46,174 nt of DNA, taken from assembly GCA_002354205.1 (NCBI GenBank), contig DELD01000012.1, positions 44,255 through 90,428 of the forward strand, given 5' to 3'. The DNA is from Micavibrio sp. UBA2705 (GTDB taxonomy: Bacteria; Pseudomonadota; Alphaproteobacteria; Micavibrionales; Micavibrionaceae). This document shows positions 33,236 through 41,633 of this stretch, in pieces. Within the stretch, counting starts at the first letter, position 1, and each line of letters begins with the position of its first letter. Below the pieces are notes generated by a model. That model searched no databases, was not told where the DNA came from, and saw only the letters and a program-made list of their open reading frames with translations. Position numbers and translations under genes: made by a program.

Positions 33236-33677
33236 ATTTATTTCTAGCTATTATGCGTGGGTTAAAGCGCTCCATGTTATTGCTGTGATATCATGGATGG
33301 CGGGCATGTTATATTTGCCGCGTTTATTTGTGTATCACGTGGCGGCGGAAAAAGGCTCTGAGCAATCCGAGACATTCAAAATCATGGAACGCCGCCTTTT
33401 AAAGTTCATCATGACCCCAGCGATGATTGTCGCGTGGTTAGCGGCGCTTTTGATGCTCAGTGCCAATAGCGAGTATTTAATGCAAGCGGGATGGTTCCAT
33501 GCAAAATTCTTGCTCGTCTTCATTATGAGCGGCATTCATGGCGTGTTTTCAAAATGGGTTAAAGTCTTTGCTGCCGATGCCAACACAAAATCAGCCAAAT
33601 TCTATAAAATATGGAATGAAATTCCCACCGCATTAATGGTGGTGATCGTTATTCTTGTGATTGCGAAACCGTTTTAA
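33228..33677 (+). CDS. hemJ: Protoporphyrinogen IX oxidase HemJ (UPF0093)
   Basis: HemJ oxidises protoporphyrinogen IX to protoporphyrin IX in the inner membrane. The 149-residue product has four hydrophobic segments and the family's motifs: YAWVKALHVIAVISWMAGML with the conserved His, YLPRLFVYH with a second His, WFHAKFLLV and a FYKIWNEIPTALMV near the end. It overlaps the hemH-like gene by 8 bp and ends only 11 bp from the convergent EF-hand gene. Its presence beside hemE supports protoporphyrin-dependent haem synthesis, so the next enzyme should be a ferrochelatase. Confidence 0.93.
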   Translation: MIEFISSYYAWVKALHVIAVISWMAGMLYLPRLFVYHVAAEKGSEQSETFKIMERRLLKFIMTPAMIVAWLAALLMLSANSEYLMQAGWFHAKFLLVFIMSGIHGVFSKWVKVFAADANTKSAKFYKIWNEIPTALMVVIVILVIAKPF

Positions 33678-33688
33678 CGCTAACGCGC

Positions 33689-34681
33689 TTAATCTTGTTT
33701 GGCAAAGCTTGGGAAAATATTGCTTAAACTTTGAAACTTTTTCTCAAAATAAGGCCAGCTTGTTTCGTTTTGCGGTAGTTTTTTGTAAAAATTATCAAGC
33801 TCTGTGCGCTTTAATGTGCCATCGCCATCTTTATCGAGCATTTTAATCGCGATTTGTGCCAGTTTTTTAGCCTTTATGTCAGAAACAGCCATCGAGTCTT
33901 TCAATAAGTCTTCTGCCGCGCCTTCATGGTTGACGAAAGCCAAATAATTAAGCATTTGCAGCGCTTTTTCTATCTCTTCTGCGGTCAGTTCAAAATCGAC
34001 CGTATCATCTGCCATGACAAATAATAAATGGTGGCAATCTTCATTGTCTTTAAAGGCTAGATCTTCGCGTTGATTACAAATCTCAAGCGCATGATCCATA
34101 TAGCGAATAAGTTTTAAGCCTGGCGCATGTGTTTTATAATGCTCGGCATCTGGCGCACTGCAGAGCTGAAATTCAAATTTTGCGGATTGTTCAGGCGTGT
34201 TTTCATCCCAGCTTTTATCCAAATCTGCCAAAGTATTACGCGCGGTGAATCCTGCAATATAACGCTTATCATCAAGTGGTTTATTAATCGTATTATCACT
34301 GGGTACAGTAATTTGCGTGAAATCTGCGCCTTGCTTTACGTCATGCACTTTTTGTAAGCATGCCTCTGCGCCATAAATCAAAGAATAAGAAAAATATTTT
34401 GTGTAAATCGTTGTGACTTTTGGTGCATCACAATTGGGCAGCGACCAATAGCCCTGAAAATTACCCGGCACTGGTGTATTGGGTAAAGAACTATTCATTA
34501 CAATGTGTTTACCGGTTGTCAGCGCCTTTCTTGCGGCATCTTCACGTTCTAAGGCAAGGCGCTCAAGCGCGGCTTCGACGGTTGGGCAGGTATGTCCATA
34601 ATCAAAATCAGCATAAGATTTTGCGGAATAAGCGTTCAAATTCAAGGCGAGCAGCGAACAGAATAAAAGGGGATAACGCAT
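33689..34681 (-). CDS. Secreted EF-hand calcium-binding protein, unknown function
   Basis: The 330-residue product has a signal peptide (RYPLLFCSLLALNLNAYS, cleaving around AKSYA) and several cysteines (CPTVE, PNCDAPK, EACLQK, LCSAPD, ICNQRE, EDCHHL) that could form periplasmic disulfides. Near the C-terminus a canonical EF-hand loop D283-K-D285-G-D287-G-T-L-K-R-T-E294 has all calcium-ligand positions. The rest is unrecognised. Its start overlaps the stop of the upstream UbiH-family gene by one base, so the two are co-transcribed, though they are unlikely to be functionally related. Confidence 0.85.
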   Translation of the reverse strand: MRYPLLFCSLLALNLNAYSAKSYADFDYGHTCPTVEAALERLALEREDAARKALTTGKHIVMNSSLPNTPVPGNFQGYWSLPNCDAPKVTTIYTKYFSYSLIYGAEACLQKVHDVKQGADFTQITVPSDNTINKPLDDKRYIAGFTARNTLADLDKSWDENTPEQSAKFEFQLCSAPDAEHYKTHAPGLKLIRYMDHALEICNQREDLAFKDNEDCHHLLFVMADDTVDFELTAEEIEKALQMLNYLAFVNHEGAAEDLLKDSMAVSDIKAKKLAQIAIKMLDKDGDGTLKRTELDNFYKKLPQNETSWPYFEKKFQSLSNIFPSFAKQD

Positions 34682-35961
34682 TATTTTTCATCTTTTTTAA
34701 TTAAATTTGGCAGCAAGCCAGATGTTCCCATCGCTTGCTGCATAAAGAATTTTTTTACAGGGCTAAAACGTTCTACCCCCATCAGGCCAAGTTTGCGCGC
34801 GGCTTTAAATGGCGGGAATGATACGCCGAATATTTTGACCAAAGCATCGGTGACTGCAGCCATCGCCATATTATCAAATCGACGGCGGCGCTGATAAAGC
34901 TCTAAATTTTCTGTAGCGCCTAAATCTAGGCCAGATTTTTTAGCGTCAGCCAATATCTCACCCAGCGCTGCAATATCGCGCATACCAAGGTTAAGACCTT
35001 GTCCGGCAATGGGATGAATACCATGCGCCGCATCAGCAATTAAACATAGGCGCGGCGCAATATAATCAACCGCATGTTCTAACCCTAAAGGGAAAGCGCG
35101 GCGCTGTGATGCAAGGCTAACTTTGCCGTAAAAATCGGGGAAGCGTTGATTGAGCGCGATATTAAATGCATCGTCACTTAACGCCATAATGCTGTTTTCT
35201 TTGGCGTGGCGGCTGCCATTAAAATGCTCCGTCCAGACAAGGGATGAACGATGCCCGCCATCTTCATCATCGCTCATTGGCAACACGGCGAAAGGGCCTT
35301 CGGCCTTGAAATGCTCAACGGCGACAAAATTATGTGGATTTTCATGCGCAACGGTGCAAATTACGGCTTGTTGATTATAAGGCCATTTGCGGGTCGGAAT
35401 CTCGGCGTGTTTACGGACAAATGAGTTGCGCCCATCTGCGCCGATTAATAATTTGCCATGAATTGTTTTACCGCTATGCAGCTTTACGGCGATGTAATCA
35501 TCATAAGCGGTAAAATCAATGGCGCCATCAGGGGCAATATGGCGCACGCTTTGCTGGCTTTCAATGCGCTCATATAGTGCTTTGCGCAAATCGCGGTTAT
35601 TTATAATCCAGCCAAAGGCATCTTGATCGATATCATCGGTTAAAAACTTTAAAAGCACCGATGAGCCGCTATCTAAAATATCAATATCTTTAATCGGGCA
35701 GGCGTTTTTTAACAGGCCCTGCCATATGCCCGTCGCTTCTAATACTTGGGATGAACCATAAGAGATAGCGGTTGTGCGTAGGTCATAGTCTGCGCTTTGT
35801 TGAAAGTCGGGGGCATCGCGGTCAATGCAAATCGCGTCAATATCCTGCGCGCCTAATAAGGCTGCCATGGTAAGCCCAGCAGGGCCGCCGCCAATAATAA
35901 TGACATCTGTTTGGATGATTTCCCCATTTTCCCCATCTGTGGGGCGTTGCTGCGCGCTCAT
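34681..35961 (-). CDS. ubiH: UbiH/UbiF/COQ6-family FAD-dependent hydroxylase (ubiquinone biosynthesis)
   Basis: The 426-residue product is a flavin monooxygenase that would hydroxylate the ubiquinone ring. It has the FAD-binding GxGxxG in VIIIGGGPAGLTMAALL, the DG motif KLLIGADGRNSFVRK, and LIADAAHGIHPIAGQGLNLGMRD, the UbiH-family signature with the second FAD-binding motif. Alphaproteobacteria carry several such hydroxylases with different regioselectivity (UbiH, UbiF, UbiL, UbiM), and I cannot tell which this is. A polar N-terminal extension of about 15 residues precedes the Rossmann strand. Confidence 0.9.
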   Translation of the reverse strand: MSAQQRPTDGENGEIIQTDVIIIGGGPAGLTMAALLGAQDIDAICIDRDAPDFQQSADYDLRTTAISYGSSQVLEATGIWQGLLKNACPIKDIDILDSGSSVLLKFLTDDIDQDAFGWIINNRDLRKALYERIESQQSVRHIAPDGAIDFTAYDDYIAVKLHSGKTIHGKLLIGADGRNSFVRKHAEIPTRKWPYNQQAVICTVAHENPHNFVAVEHFKAEGPFAVLPMSDDEDGGHRSSLVWTEHFNGSRHAKENSIMALSDDAFNIALNQRFPDFYGKVSLASQRRAFPLGLEHAVDYIAPRLCLIADAAHGIHPIAGQGLNLGMRDIAALGEILADAKKSGLDLGATENLELYQRRRRFDNMAMAAVTDALVKIFGVSFPPFKAARKLGLMGVERFSPVKKFFMQQAMGTSGLLPNLIKKDEK

Positions 35962-36097
35962 AAAATCTTACTTTCCTTTATGCCTTATATAAGGCTATAT
36001 TGGGGTTAAATATAGATTGTCCATAGGATGATACAAGAAGTTTCTTTTTAATTTTACAGCACGCATTATAGCTGGCTTACGCAAAGGGATTATAATA

Positions 36098-36436
36098 ATG
36101 AAAATGGTTATGGCGGTGATAAAACCGTTTAAATTAGACGATGTACGCGAAGCGCTAACCGCGCAAGGCATTGAAGGTCTGACCGTTACGGAAGTCAAAG
36201 GTTTTGGCCGTCAAAAAGGTCAAACAGAGGTTTTTCGCGGCGCAGAGTACACCGTATCATTCTTGCCGAAAGTCAAAATTGAAGTCGTGATTGAAGATGA
36301 TGCGGTTGATAATGTGGTCGAAGCGATACAAAATGCGGCGAATACAGGACGCATTGGCGATGGCAAAATTTTCGTTTATGACGTTTCACATGCTGTGCGT
36401 ATTCGTACTGGTGAGACCGGTGACGAAGCTGTATAA
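36098..36436 (+). CDS. glnB: Nitrogen regulatory protein P-II
   Basis: PII senses 2-oxoglutarate, ATP and glutamine and controls GlnE, NtrB and other targets. The 112-residue protein opens MKMVMAVIKPFKLDDVREAL and has the T-loop with the uridylylated Y51 in FRGAEYTVSFLPKVK, then GRIGDGKIFVYDV in the B-loop. All residues look functional. It is not followed by glnA or amt; the next gene is an unknown protein 55 bp on, a less usual context. Confidence 0.97.
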   Translation: MKMVMAVIKPFKLDDVREALTAQGIEGLTVTEVKGFGRQKGQTEVFRGAEYTVSFLPKVKIEVVIEDDAVDNVVEAIQNAANTGRIGDGKIFVYDVSHAVRIRTGETGDEAV

Positions 36437-36491
36437 AGCGTATCTATAAATAATAAAATAATAATAATATTAAAACAGGATAGGGAAAATC

Positions 36492-37013
36492 ATGGCTAAA
36501 TTGATGGATAAGGTCGTGCGTCATTGGGATATGCAGGCGCAGCCTTTAATCGAAAAAGAAGAGCGACTTGCCGCAAAATTGGCGCTGTTGCCGCCAGATA
36601 CGGATACAGGGTTTTTGTCTATCTTTAATGGTTTTGGTAACCCCAATTCGCGCCAAGGCTTAGAATCGCGCATTGCCAATGTGCAGGCGCGCAAACTTGA
36701 ATTAGCGCAAGTATTTACATTGCGCATTTTAAAACAGGCCGCCGGTTCAGATGGGCCGTTTAATCAGCGTTACGCCGCCTATAAAAGAAAACGTGAAGCC
36801 GAGTGCCCTTACTGGCCGATGGTGACATCAACAACTGAGCTGCGCACTGATTATTTGCAGCGTTTTTTCTTGCTCCAGCGTGTGGAGCTGCCCAAAGACC
36901 AAGAACATGTTGTTGACCAAATGCTAGAATTTTATAAATTTGATAAAACCCTGCCAGAAGCCTATCGCCCAGGGCGTGATATGGATAGCTGGCTGAAAAA
37001 TTTTGATATTTAA
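36492..37013 (+). CDS. Hypothetical protein, 173 aa
   Basis: No family is recognised. The product is a charged, mainly helical cytoplasmic protein (MDKVVRHWDMQAQPLIEKEE; IANVQARKLELAQVFTLRIL; YAAYKRKREAECPYWPMVT). The sequence DYLQRFFLLQRVELPKDQEH follows, and it ends SWLKNFDI. No signal peptide, membrane helix or metal motif is evident. AGGATAGGGA stands just before the ATG. It lies between glnB (55 bp) and xth (40 bp) on the same strand and probably forms one transcript with them, without revealing its role. Confidence 0.75.
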   Translation: MAKLMDKVVRHWDMQAQPLIEKEERLAAKLALLPPDTDTGFLSIFNGFGNPNSRQGLESRIANVQARKLELAQVFTLRILKQAAGSDGPFNQRYAAYKRKREAECPYWPMVTSTTELRTDYLQRFFLLQRVELPKDQEHVVDQMLEFYKFDKTLPEAYRPGRDMDSWLKNFDI

Positions 37014-37053
37014 GCTCAATAAAAAAACTGTGAAATAAAGGAAATAAAAATCA

Positions 37054-37863
37054 ATGCGTATCTGCTCTTGGAACATTAATTCTGTCCGCCTACGCGCACC
37101 CATTGTGCAAGATATGATGAACGAATATCAACCTGATATCGTCTGTTTACAAGAAACAAAAACGCCTGATGATAAATTTCCTTTTGAAGCCTTTGAAAGC
37201 CTTGGTTATAACCATATTCATATTAGCGGCATTAAAGGTTATAATGGCGTGGCGATTATTTCAAAAATGCCAATATCGCAGCCTGAAATATACAGCCGTG
37301 TTGACCGTGCAGATGGCCGTCATATCTCAGCGCGCTTCATGGCAGAAGGTTTTGCCAAGCCTATTGAAATTCACTGTATTTACATTCCTGCAGGCGGTGA
37401 TGAGCCTGACCGCGCCATTAACGAAAAATTCGCCCATAAATTAGACTTTATCGCCGAGCTTGATGCGTGGTTCACACATAATCACAGCGATGACACGGCA
37501 ATGGTCGCGCTGGGTGATTTCAATATTGCGCCGCTAGAACATGATGTCTGGTCGCATAAACAGCTTTTAAAAACAGTATCGCATACCCCGATTGAGGTAG
37601 AGGCTCTGACGGCTATGCAGAGCAGCATTGATTGGGTTGATGCGCTACGTCATTTCGTCCCAGAAGATGAAAAATGTTATACATGGTGGTCTTATCGTAA
37701 CCGCGATTGGCGCAAATCAAATCGTGGCCGTCGTCTTGACCACATTTGGGTCACGCCTGATCTCAAGCCGCGCCTTAAATCACACATAATCGTGAGCGAC
37801 GCACGCGATCTTGTTAAGCCATCAGACCATGTGCCAGTGATGGTCGATTTCGATTTTTCTTAA
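37054..37863 (+). CDS. xth: Exodeoxyribonuclease III
   Basis: This endonuclease/exonuclease/phosphatase-fold enzyme cleaves abasic sites and 3'-blocked ends in base excision repair. The 269-residue product shows the catalytic N7 (CSWNINSVR), the metal-binding E34 (LQETK), GDFNIAP and the terminal SDHVPVMVDF with catalytic Asp-His. YNGVAIISK and RRLDHIWVT match also. An AAAGGAAA-type ribosome-binding site precedes the ATG. Confidence 0.97.
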   Translation: MRICSWNINSVRLRAPIVQDMMNEYQPDIVCLQETKTPDDKFPFEAFESLGYNHIHISGIKGYNGVAIISKMPISQPEIYSRVDRADGRHISARFMAEGFAKPIEIHCIYIPAGGDEPDRAINEKFAHKLDFIAELDAWFTHNHSDDTAMVALGDFNIAPLEHDVWSHKQLLKTVSHTPIEVEALTAMQSSIDWVDALRHFVPEDEKCYTWWSYRNRDWRKSNRGRRLDHIWVTPDLKPRLKSHIIVSDARDLVKPSDHVPVMVDFDFS

Positions 37864-37886
37864 AAAGCCTGACTGATAAAGAAATA

Positions 37887-38657
37887 TTATTGCAGCGCCA
37901 GTAAATTGTTCTGTAGCGTGTTATATAAAGCGTTATTACGCTTTTCCCATGTTGTGGCGTCAACAACGTCAACAGGCACGTTATCATCAATATATTTATC
38001 GCCGTTTTTTGTGCTCAAGCCTTCTTGATATTTACCGCTTTCAAGAACTTTTTGCATATGCACAACCCCGCTTTTGCACACATCGCTATAGGCGTGGCGG
38101 CCTTTGCTTTCATCAATGCTAGAGAAGATTGTTTTATAGGCGTGCTCTTTATCTTCAGGTTTCAGCGCCATAAAGGCACGCTGATAGTTTTGACGCATTT
38201 TATCAAGCTGTTCGCGCGTGTTCGCGCCGGCTGTTTGATCGACACAAACGGCAAGGTCAGATTGTAAGAAATACTCAGTGACAAAATAATGAATAATGCT
38301 GTTCATTTTAAGTTCATGTGATTGTTCGGGGCTAGATTGCTTCATGCTGCGCGCGAGGCTTTCTAAAAACTGAATATAGCTTAAACCGAATTTTGGATCG
38401 CCATTATCATATAAATAATGATCGCGCAGCCAGAACATCACAACATTCAAATCATCACGCGATGAATAAGGTGCATTGAGGCGCGTTTGAATATTTTGCA
38501 TTACTAAAGGGTATTTTTTTTCTTTGCTGATTTTGTTCAAAGATTTGTACAGGCTGTCCTTTAGTATTTTTTTCGGTGTGTCTTTCTCGGCCTGCGCATA
38601 TGGCGCAGCGCTTATAGATAACAAAAGAACAAAAGACAAAATTTTAAACAGGCGCAT
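37887..38657 (-). CDS. Secreted hypothetical protein, 256 aa
   Basis: No family is recognised. The product has a typical signal peptide (MRLFKILSFVLLLSISAAPY, cleaving after AQA), then a largely helical, charged, soluble region with three spaced cysteines. The start at 38657 is chosen over 38684 because AAGGA lies 8 nt upstream and the signal peptide begins here. Segments such as PYSSRDDLNVVMFWLRDHYL and SDLAVCVDQTAGANTREQL show no known motif. It is convergent with xth and divergent from rho. Confidence 0.75.
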   Translation of the reverse strand: MRLFKILSFVLLLSISAAPYAQAEKDTPKKILKDSLYKSLNKISKEKKYPLVMQNIQTRLNAPYSSRDDLNVVMFWLRDHYLYDNGDPKFGLSYIQFLESLARSMKQSSPEQSHELKMNSIIHYFVTEYFLQSDLAVCVDQTAGANTREQLDKMRQNYQRAFMALKPEDKEHAYKTIFSSIDESKGRHAYSDVCKSGVVHMQKVLESGKYQEGLSTKNGDKYIDDNVPVDVVDATTWEKRNNALYNTLQNNLLALQ

Positions 38658-38961
38658 TGTGTGATTCCTTAGCTGTGAAGACAAAAGCTTTTTTAATTAT
38701 AGATATTTACGCTTGACTCTACAAACTTAATTTGTTAATTCTGTAAATGTCTATTAAGAAAACCCCCAAAATTGCGTTTTTAAAAATAACACTTTTGCAG
38801 TGTTGGTCAGAGGGTTGGGGTAAAATACAATGTTTTAAGAGTTTATTAAACAGACCCCTCTAAAATTTTAATTGAGTAGAAAATTAGGCTTTCAACACAT
38901 CTCAACAAAAACCAACCTCCCCCTTATTATTTAAACAACGATCATAAATGAAGTTAGTGTC
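38658..38961. other. Divergent intergenic region with the rho leader
   Basis: This 304-bp region separates the secreted unknown and rho. It is rich in A and T, holds a TTAA-N7-TTAA motif (38835-38849) and ends in a C-rich, A-rich stretch before the rho start. rho is generally autoregulated by Rho-dependent attenuation in its leader, so an unstructured leader is expected; I see no RNA gene. Confidence 0.35.
38835..38849. promoter_or_regulatory. TTAA-N7-TTAA motif upstream of rho (possible CtrA site)
   Basis: TTAA 38835-38838 and TTAA 38846-38849 with a 7-nt spacer, 113 bp before rho. The match may be chance in such AT-rich DNA. Confidence 0.25.
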
Positions 38962-40218
38962 ATGAACTTACAAGAACTAAAAACCCGTTCCCCGGCTGAA
39001 CTGCTAGCGTTTGCAGAAGAGCTTGAAATTGAAAATTGCGGCTCAATGCGCAAACAGGACATGATGTTCGCGATTTTGAAACAATTAGCGGAAGAAAATG
39101 TTCCCATATCAGGCACAGGCGTCTTGGAGGTTTTACAAGATGGCTTTGGCTTCTTAAGGTCACCTGAAGAAAACTACCTTCCTGGCCCAGATGATATTTA
39201 TGTATCCCCATCACAAGTACGCCGCTTTGGCCTGCGTACAGGTGATATTGTTGAGGGCGAAATTCGCGCTCCGAAAGATTCAGAGCGCTATTTTGCTTTG
39301 CTCCGCGTTGGTTCAATTAACGGTGAATTGCCAGAAAAACTGCGTCATCGTATTAACTTTGATAACCTAACGCCGCTTTATCCTGATCGTAAAATTAAAT
39401 TAGAAATTGCCGACCCAACGAAAAAAGCCTTTACGCAGCGCGTAATTGAACTTGTTGCGCCGCTTGGTTTTGGTCAGCGTGCGCTTTTGGTTGCGCCGCC
39501 ACGTACAGGTAAAACTGTGATGCTGCAAAATATTGCAACGTCAATTGCGGAAAACCACCCTGAAGCATATTTGATCGTTCTTCTGATTGATGAACGCCCA
39601 GAAGAAGTCACCGACATGGCGCGGAGCGTACGCGGCGAAGTTGTTTCATCGACATTTGATGAACCTGCATCGCGTCACGTACAGGTCGCAGAAATGGTCA
39701 TGGAAAAAGCCAAGCGCCTTGTGGAACACAAACGCGACGTTGTGATCTTGCTTGACTCTATTACGCGTCTTGCCCGTGCATATAACACGGTTGTTCCGTC
39801 ATCAGGTAAAGTTCTTACTGGCGGTGTTGACGCAAATGCGCTTCAACGTCCAAAGCGTTTCTTTGGCGCGGCGCGTAACATTGAACAAGGCGGTTCATTA
39901 ACCATTATTGCAACAGCGCTTGTTGATACAGGTTCGCGTATGGATGAAGTTATCTTTGAAGAATTCAAAGGGACTGGTAACGCCGAGATTGTTATGGATC
40001 GTAAGATTGCTGATAAACGCGTCTTCCCTGCGATTGATATTCAGAAATCAGGCACACGTAAAGAAGAGCTTTTGGTGAGCCAAGCTGACCTTCAGAAAAT
40101 GTGGGTCTTGCGCCGTATTCTTAACCCAATGGGTACAATTGATGCGGTTGAATTCTTACTCGGCAAAATGCGCGATTCCAAGAGCAATGATGAGTTCTTC
40201 CAATCCATGAACCAATAG
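38962..40218 (+). CDS. rho: Transcription termination factor Rho
   Basis: Rho is the hexameric RNA helicase that terminates transcription. The 418-residue product has the N-terminal helical region (NLQELKTRSPAELLAFAEEL), the cold-shock-like RNA-binding domain (GVLEVLQDGFGFLRSPEENY; DDIYVSPSQVRRFGLRTGD), Walker A APPRTGKT (about 178-185), Walker B region LIVLLIDERPEEVTDM and the R-loop/Q-loop VPSSGKVLTGGVD. The start ATG is preceded by GTTAGTGTC, a weak site. In many alphaproteobacteria rho follows hemE/hemJ directly; here six genes intervene. Confidence 0.98.
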   Translation: MNLQELKTRSPAELLAFAEELEIENCGSMRKQDMMFAILKQLAEENVPISGTGVLEVLQDGFGFLRSPEENYLPGPDDIYVSPSQVRRFGLRTGDIVEGEIRAPKDSERYFALLRVGSINGELPEKLRHRINFDNLTPLYPDRKIKLEIADPTKKAFTQRVIELVAPLGFGQRALLVAPPRTGKTVMLQNIATSIAENHPEAYLIVLLIDERPEEVTDMARSVRGEVVSSTFDEPASRHVQVAEMVMEKAKRLVEHKRDVVILLDSITRLARAYNTVVPSSGKVLTGGVDANALQRPKRFFGAARNIEQGGSLTIIATALVDTGSRMDEVIFEEFKGTGNAEIVMDRKIADKRVFPAIDIQKSGTRKEELLVSQADLQKMWVLRRILNPMGTIDAVEFLLGKMRDSKSNDEFFQSMNQ

Positions 40219-40247
40219 GTTAAAGCCCAGCTTCTGGGTTAAAACCT
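40217..40247. repeat. Inverted repeat across the convergent rho / HENAH-gene ends
   Basis: AGGTTAAAGCCCAG (40217-40230), a CTT loop and CTGGGTTAAAACCT (40234-40247) pair over 14 positions with two mismatches and one G-U. It contains the rho stop codon and the end of the minus-strand gene. It lacks a strong T run, so termination is uncertain. Confidence 0.4.
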
Positions 40248-40927
40248 AAAATGTTTTCGCATTTATTTTGAATATAGCTTGGGTTATCTAAGAAGTTTTT
40301 CAAGGTTGATTCATATAAGTGCATGTCACGCTTATAATTTTGATTAATATCTAAATATATCGGATAACCGCCATCTAAAATGCGGAAATAATCTGCGATT
40401 AAGCTTGCTTGCTGTTCGCGGTTATAATCTGATAAATCACGATCTTCCGTTAGGCGATATGAATAAGGCACGTGCTGGCGCTCATCAGGGTTGTCTTCGC
40501 CAAAATGTGCATTGAGCATATCATGGGCAAGCGCATATAAAAGGGTCGGCGCTTGTGTATCGCAATGTTGATGCTGCCAAATATGTGCATTTTCATGGAT
40601 AAAATGCCAAGGCGTGATATTTAACGGATCATTTTCTTCATAACGGGTATGCATATGCATCGCATTGCCTAGCGCAAAAGCTTCAGAACCGATTGATTCA
40701 ATCATATAATCAGTTAATTTTGATTTGCGGAAACTAATCGCCCCAACGTCCAGACTATCTTGAAATACCGCGGATAATGTTTCTTTTTGCGCGTCGGTAT
40801 ATTCAGTTTCTGTCGCATAATCAAAGGCGAGAGATGCCCCATAAAGCGCAAGCGCTGAGTAGGCGCTATAGCGTAGCGCCTTAACTGTTTTAGACGCATC
40901 TTTCGCAAAAAAAGATGATAATGTCAT
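40220..40927 (-). CDS. HENAH-motif metallopeptidase-like protein, 235 aa
   Basis: I cannot name the family but the motif is clear. FIHENAHIWQHQHC (109-122) is a zincin HExxH: H111, E112 and H115, with the WQ that accompanies several domesticated or toxin-associated zincins. A second helix NREQQASLIADYF (169-181) supplies E171 as a candidate third ligand. The spacing and the WQ/EQQA combination resemble the putative metallopeptidases found near Rhs and contractile-injection genes, but here no such genes are seen. There is a hydrophobic stretch (YSAYSALALYGASLAF, 20-35) that could be a membrane anchor. It is convergent with rho by one base. A broken copy lies upstream at 41021-41257. Confidence 0.75.
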   Translation of the reverse strand: MTLSSFFAKDASKTVKALRYSAYSALALYGASLAFDYATETEYTDAQKETLSAVFQDSLDVGAISFRKSKLTDYMIESIGSEAFALGNAMHMHTRYEENDPLNITPWHFIHENAHIWQHQHCDTQAPTLLYALAHDMLNAHFGEDNPDERQHVPYSYRLTEDRDLSDYNREQQASLIADYFRILDGGYPIYLDINQNYKRDMHLYESTLKNFLDNPSYIQNKCENILGFNPEAGL

Positions 40928-41020
40928 AAGCTGCCTCCCTTATTAATTTCCATAATGTATATAGTTGAGCGTAAGAATGCAAGATAATTTTTACGCAGAG
41001 TATTATGCGTCTGCAGCCAT

Positions 41021-41257
41021 TTACAGAGAAATATTTAACGGACAGGCCTGCTGAATATAACTTGGATCCTTTAGAAAGTTTTTTAAAACAGCCTTATAAA
41101 GAGCGTCCTCTTCGCCCCGCGTAAGCCCTTGGTTGAGCAGCAGCTCGTAACGCTTAGCGGTATTGCGGTTAAAATAATCCGCGATGATGTTTGCTTGTTT
41201 TTCATAAAGATTCTGTGCGAAGCGCGTTATTGGGCAAGAAATCTTGTTTAAAATGTG
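41021..41257 (-). pseudogene. 5'-truncated copy of the HENAH-motif gene
   Basis: Translating the minus strand from 41257 to the TAA at 41021-41023 gives FAQNLYEKQANIIADYF, then LYKAVLKNFLKDPSYIQQAC. These align with SDYNREQQASLIADYF and LYESTLKNFLDNPSYIQNKC of the neighbouring 40220-40927 gene. The fragment is the C-terminal third only, is preceded in frame by a TAG (41258-41260) and has no start codon or HExxH region, so it is a remnant of a duplication. It was not an annotated-length reading frame and would be missed by simple gene finding. It overlaps the upstream region of the DUF6489 gene. Confidence 0.85.
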
Positions 41258-41294
41258 CTAAAAGGAATACAGCAATGAGCAAGAGGACAAAGCC

Positions 41295-41561
41295 ATGAAA
41301 GTTAAATTTGATATTGAATGTACGCCCGAAGAAGCGCGCCAGTTTTTAGGCTTGCCTGATGTGCAGCCAATGCAAGAAAAGTTAATGAAGCAACTGCAAG
41401 AACGCCTTGAAGAGAATATCCGTGCGGTGAGCGCAGAAGAGCTTATCCGCACATGGATGCCTGCTACCATGCAAGGTTTTGGTGAGATGCAGAAAAATTT
41501 TTGGTCACAAATGGGTATGCAAGCAGGCGCAGCAAAAAACGACGATAAAGATAAAGACTAG
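41295..41561 (+). CDS. DUF6489 family protein
   Basis: The 88-residue product opens KVKFDIECTPEEARQFLGLP, then DVQPMQEKLMKQLQERL and AEELIRTWMPATMQGFGEMQ, ending in a FWSQM-type segment and a charged tail. This is a short, helical alphaproteobacterial family (DUF6489) typically encoded just upstream of mnmE, as here. Its function is unknown. The ATG is preceded by AGAGGA 7 nt upstream. Confidence 0.88.
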   Translation: MKVKFDIECTPEEARQFLGLPDVQPMQEKLMKQLQERLEENIRAVSAEELIRTWMPATMQGFGEMQKNFWSQMGMQAGAAKNDDKDKD

Positions 41562-41633
41562 ATTGTGCAAAATGACAAAACTGTTAAAATATAAGCAGAG
41601 TTCTAACGCGCCCTTGAAACAGGATATTTTTTC

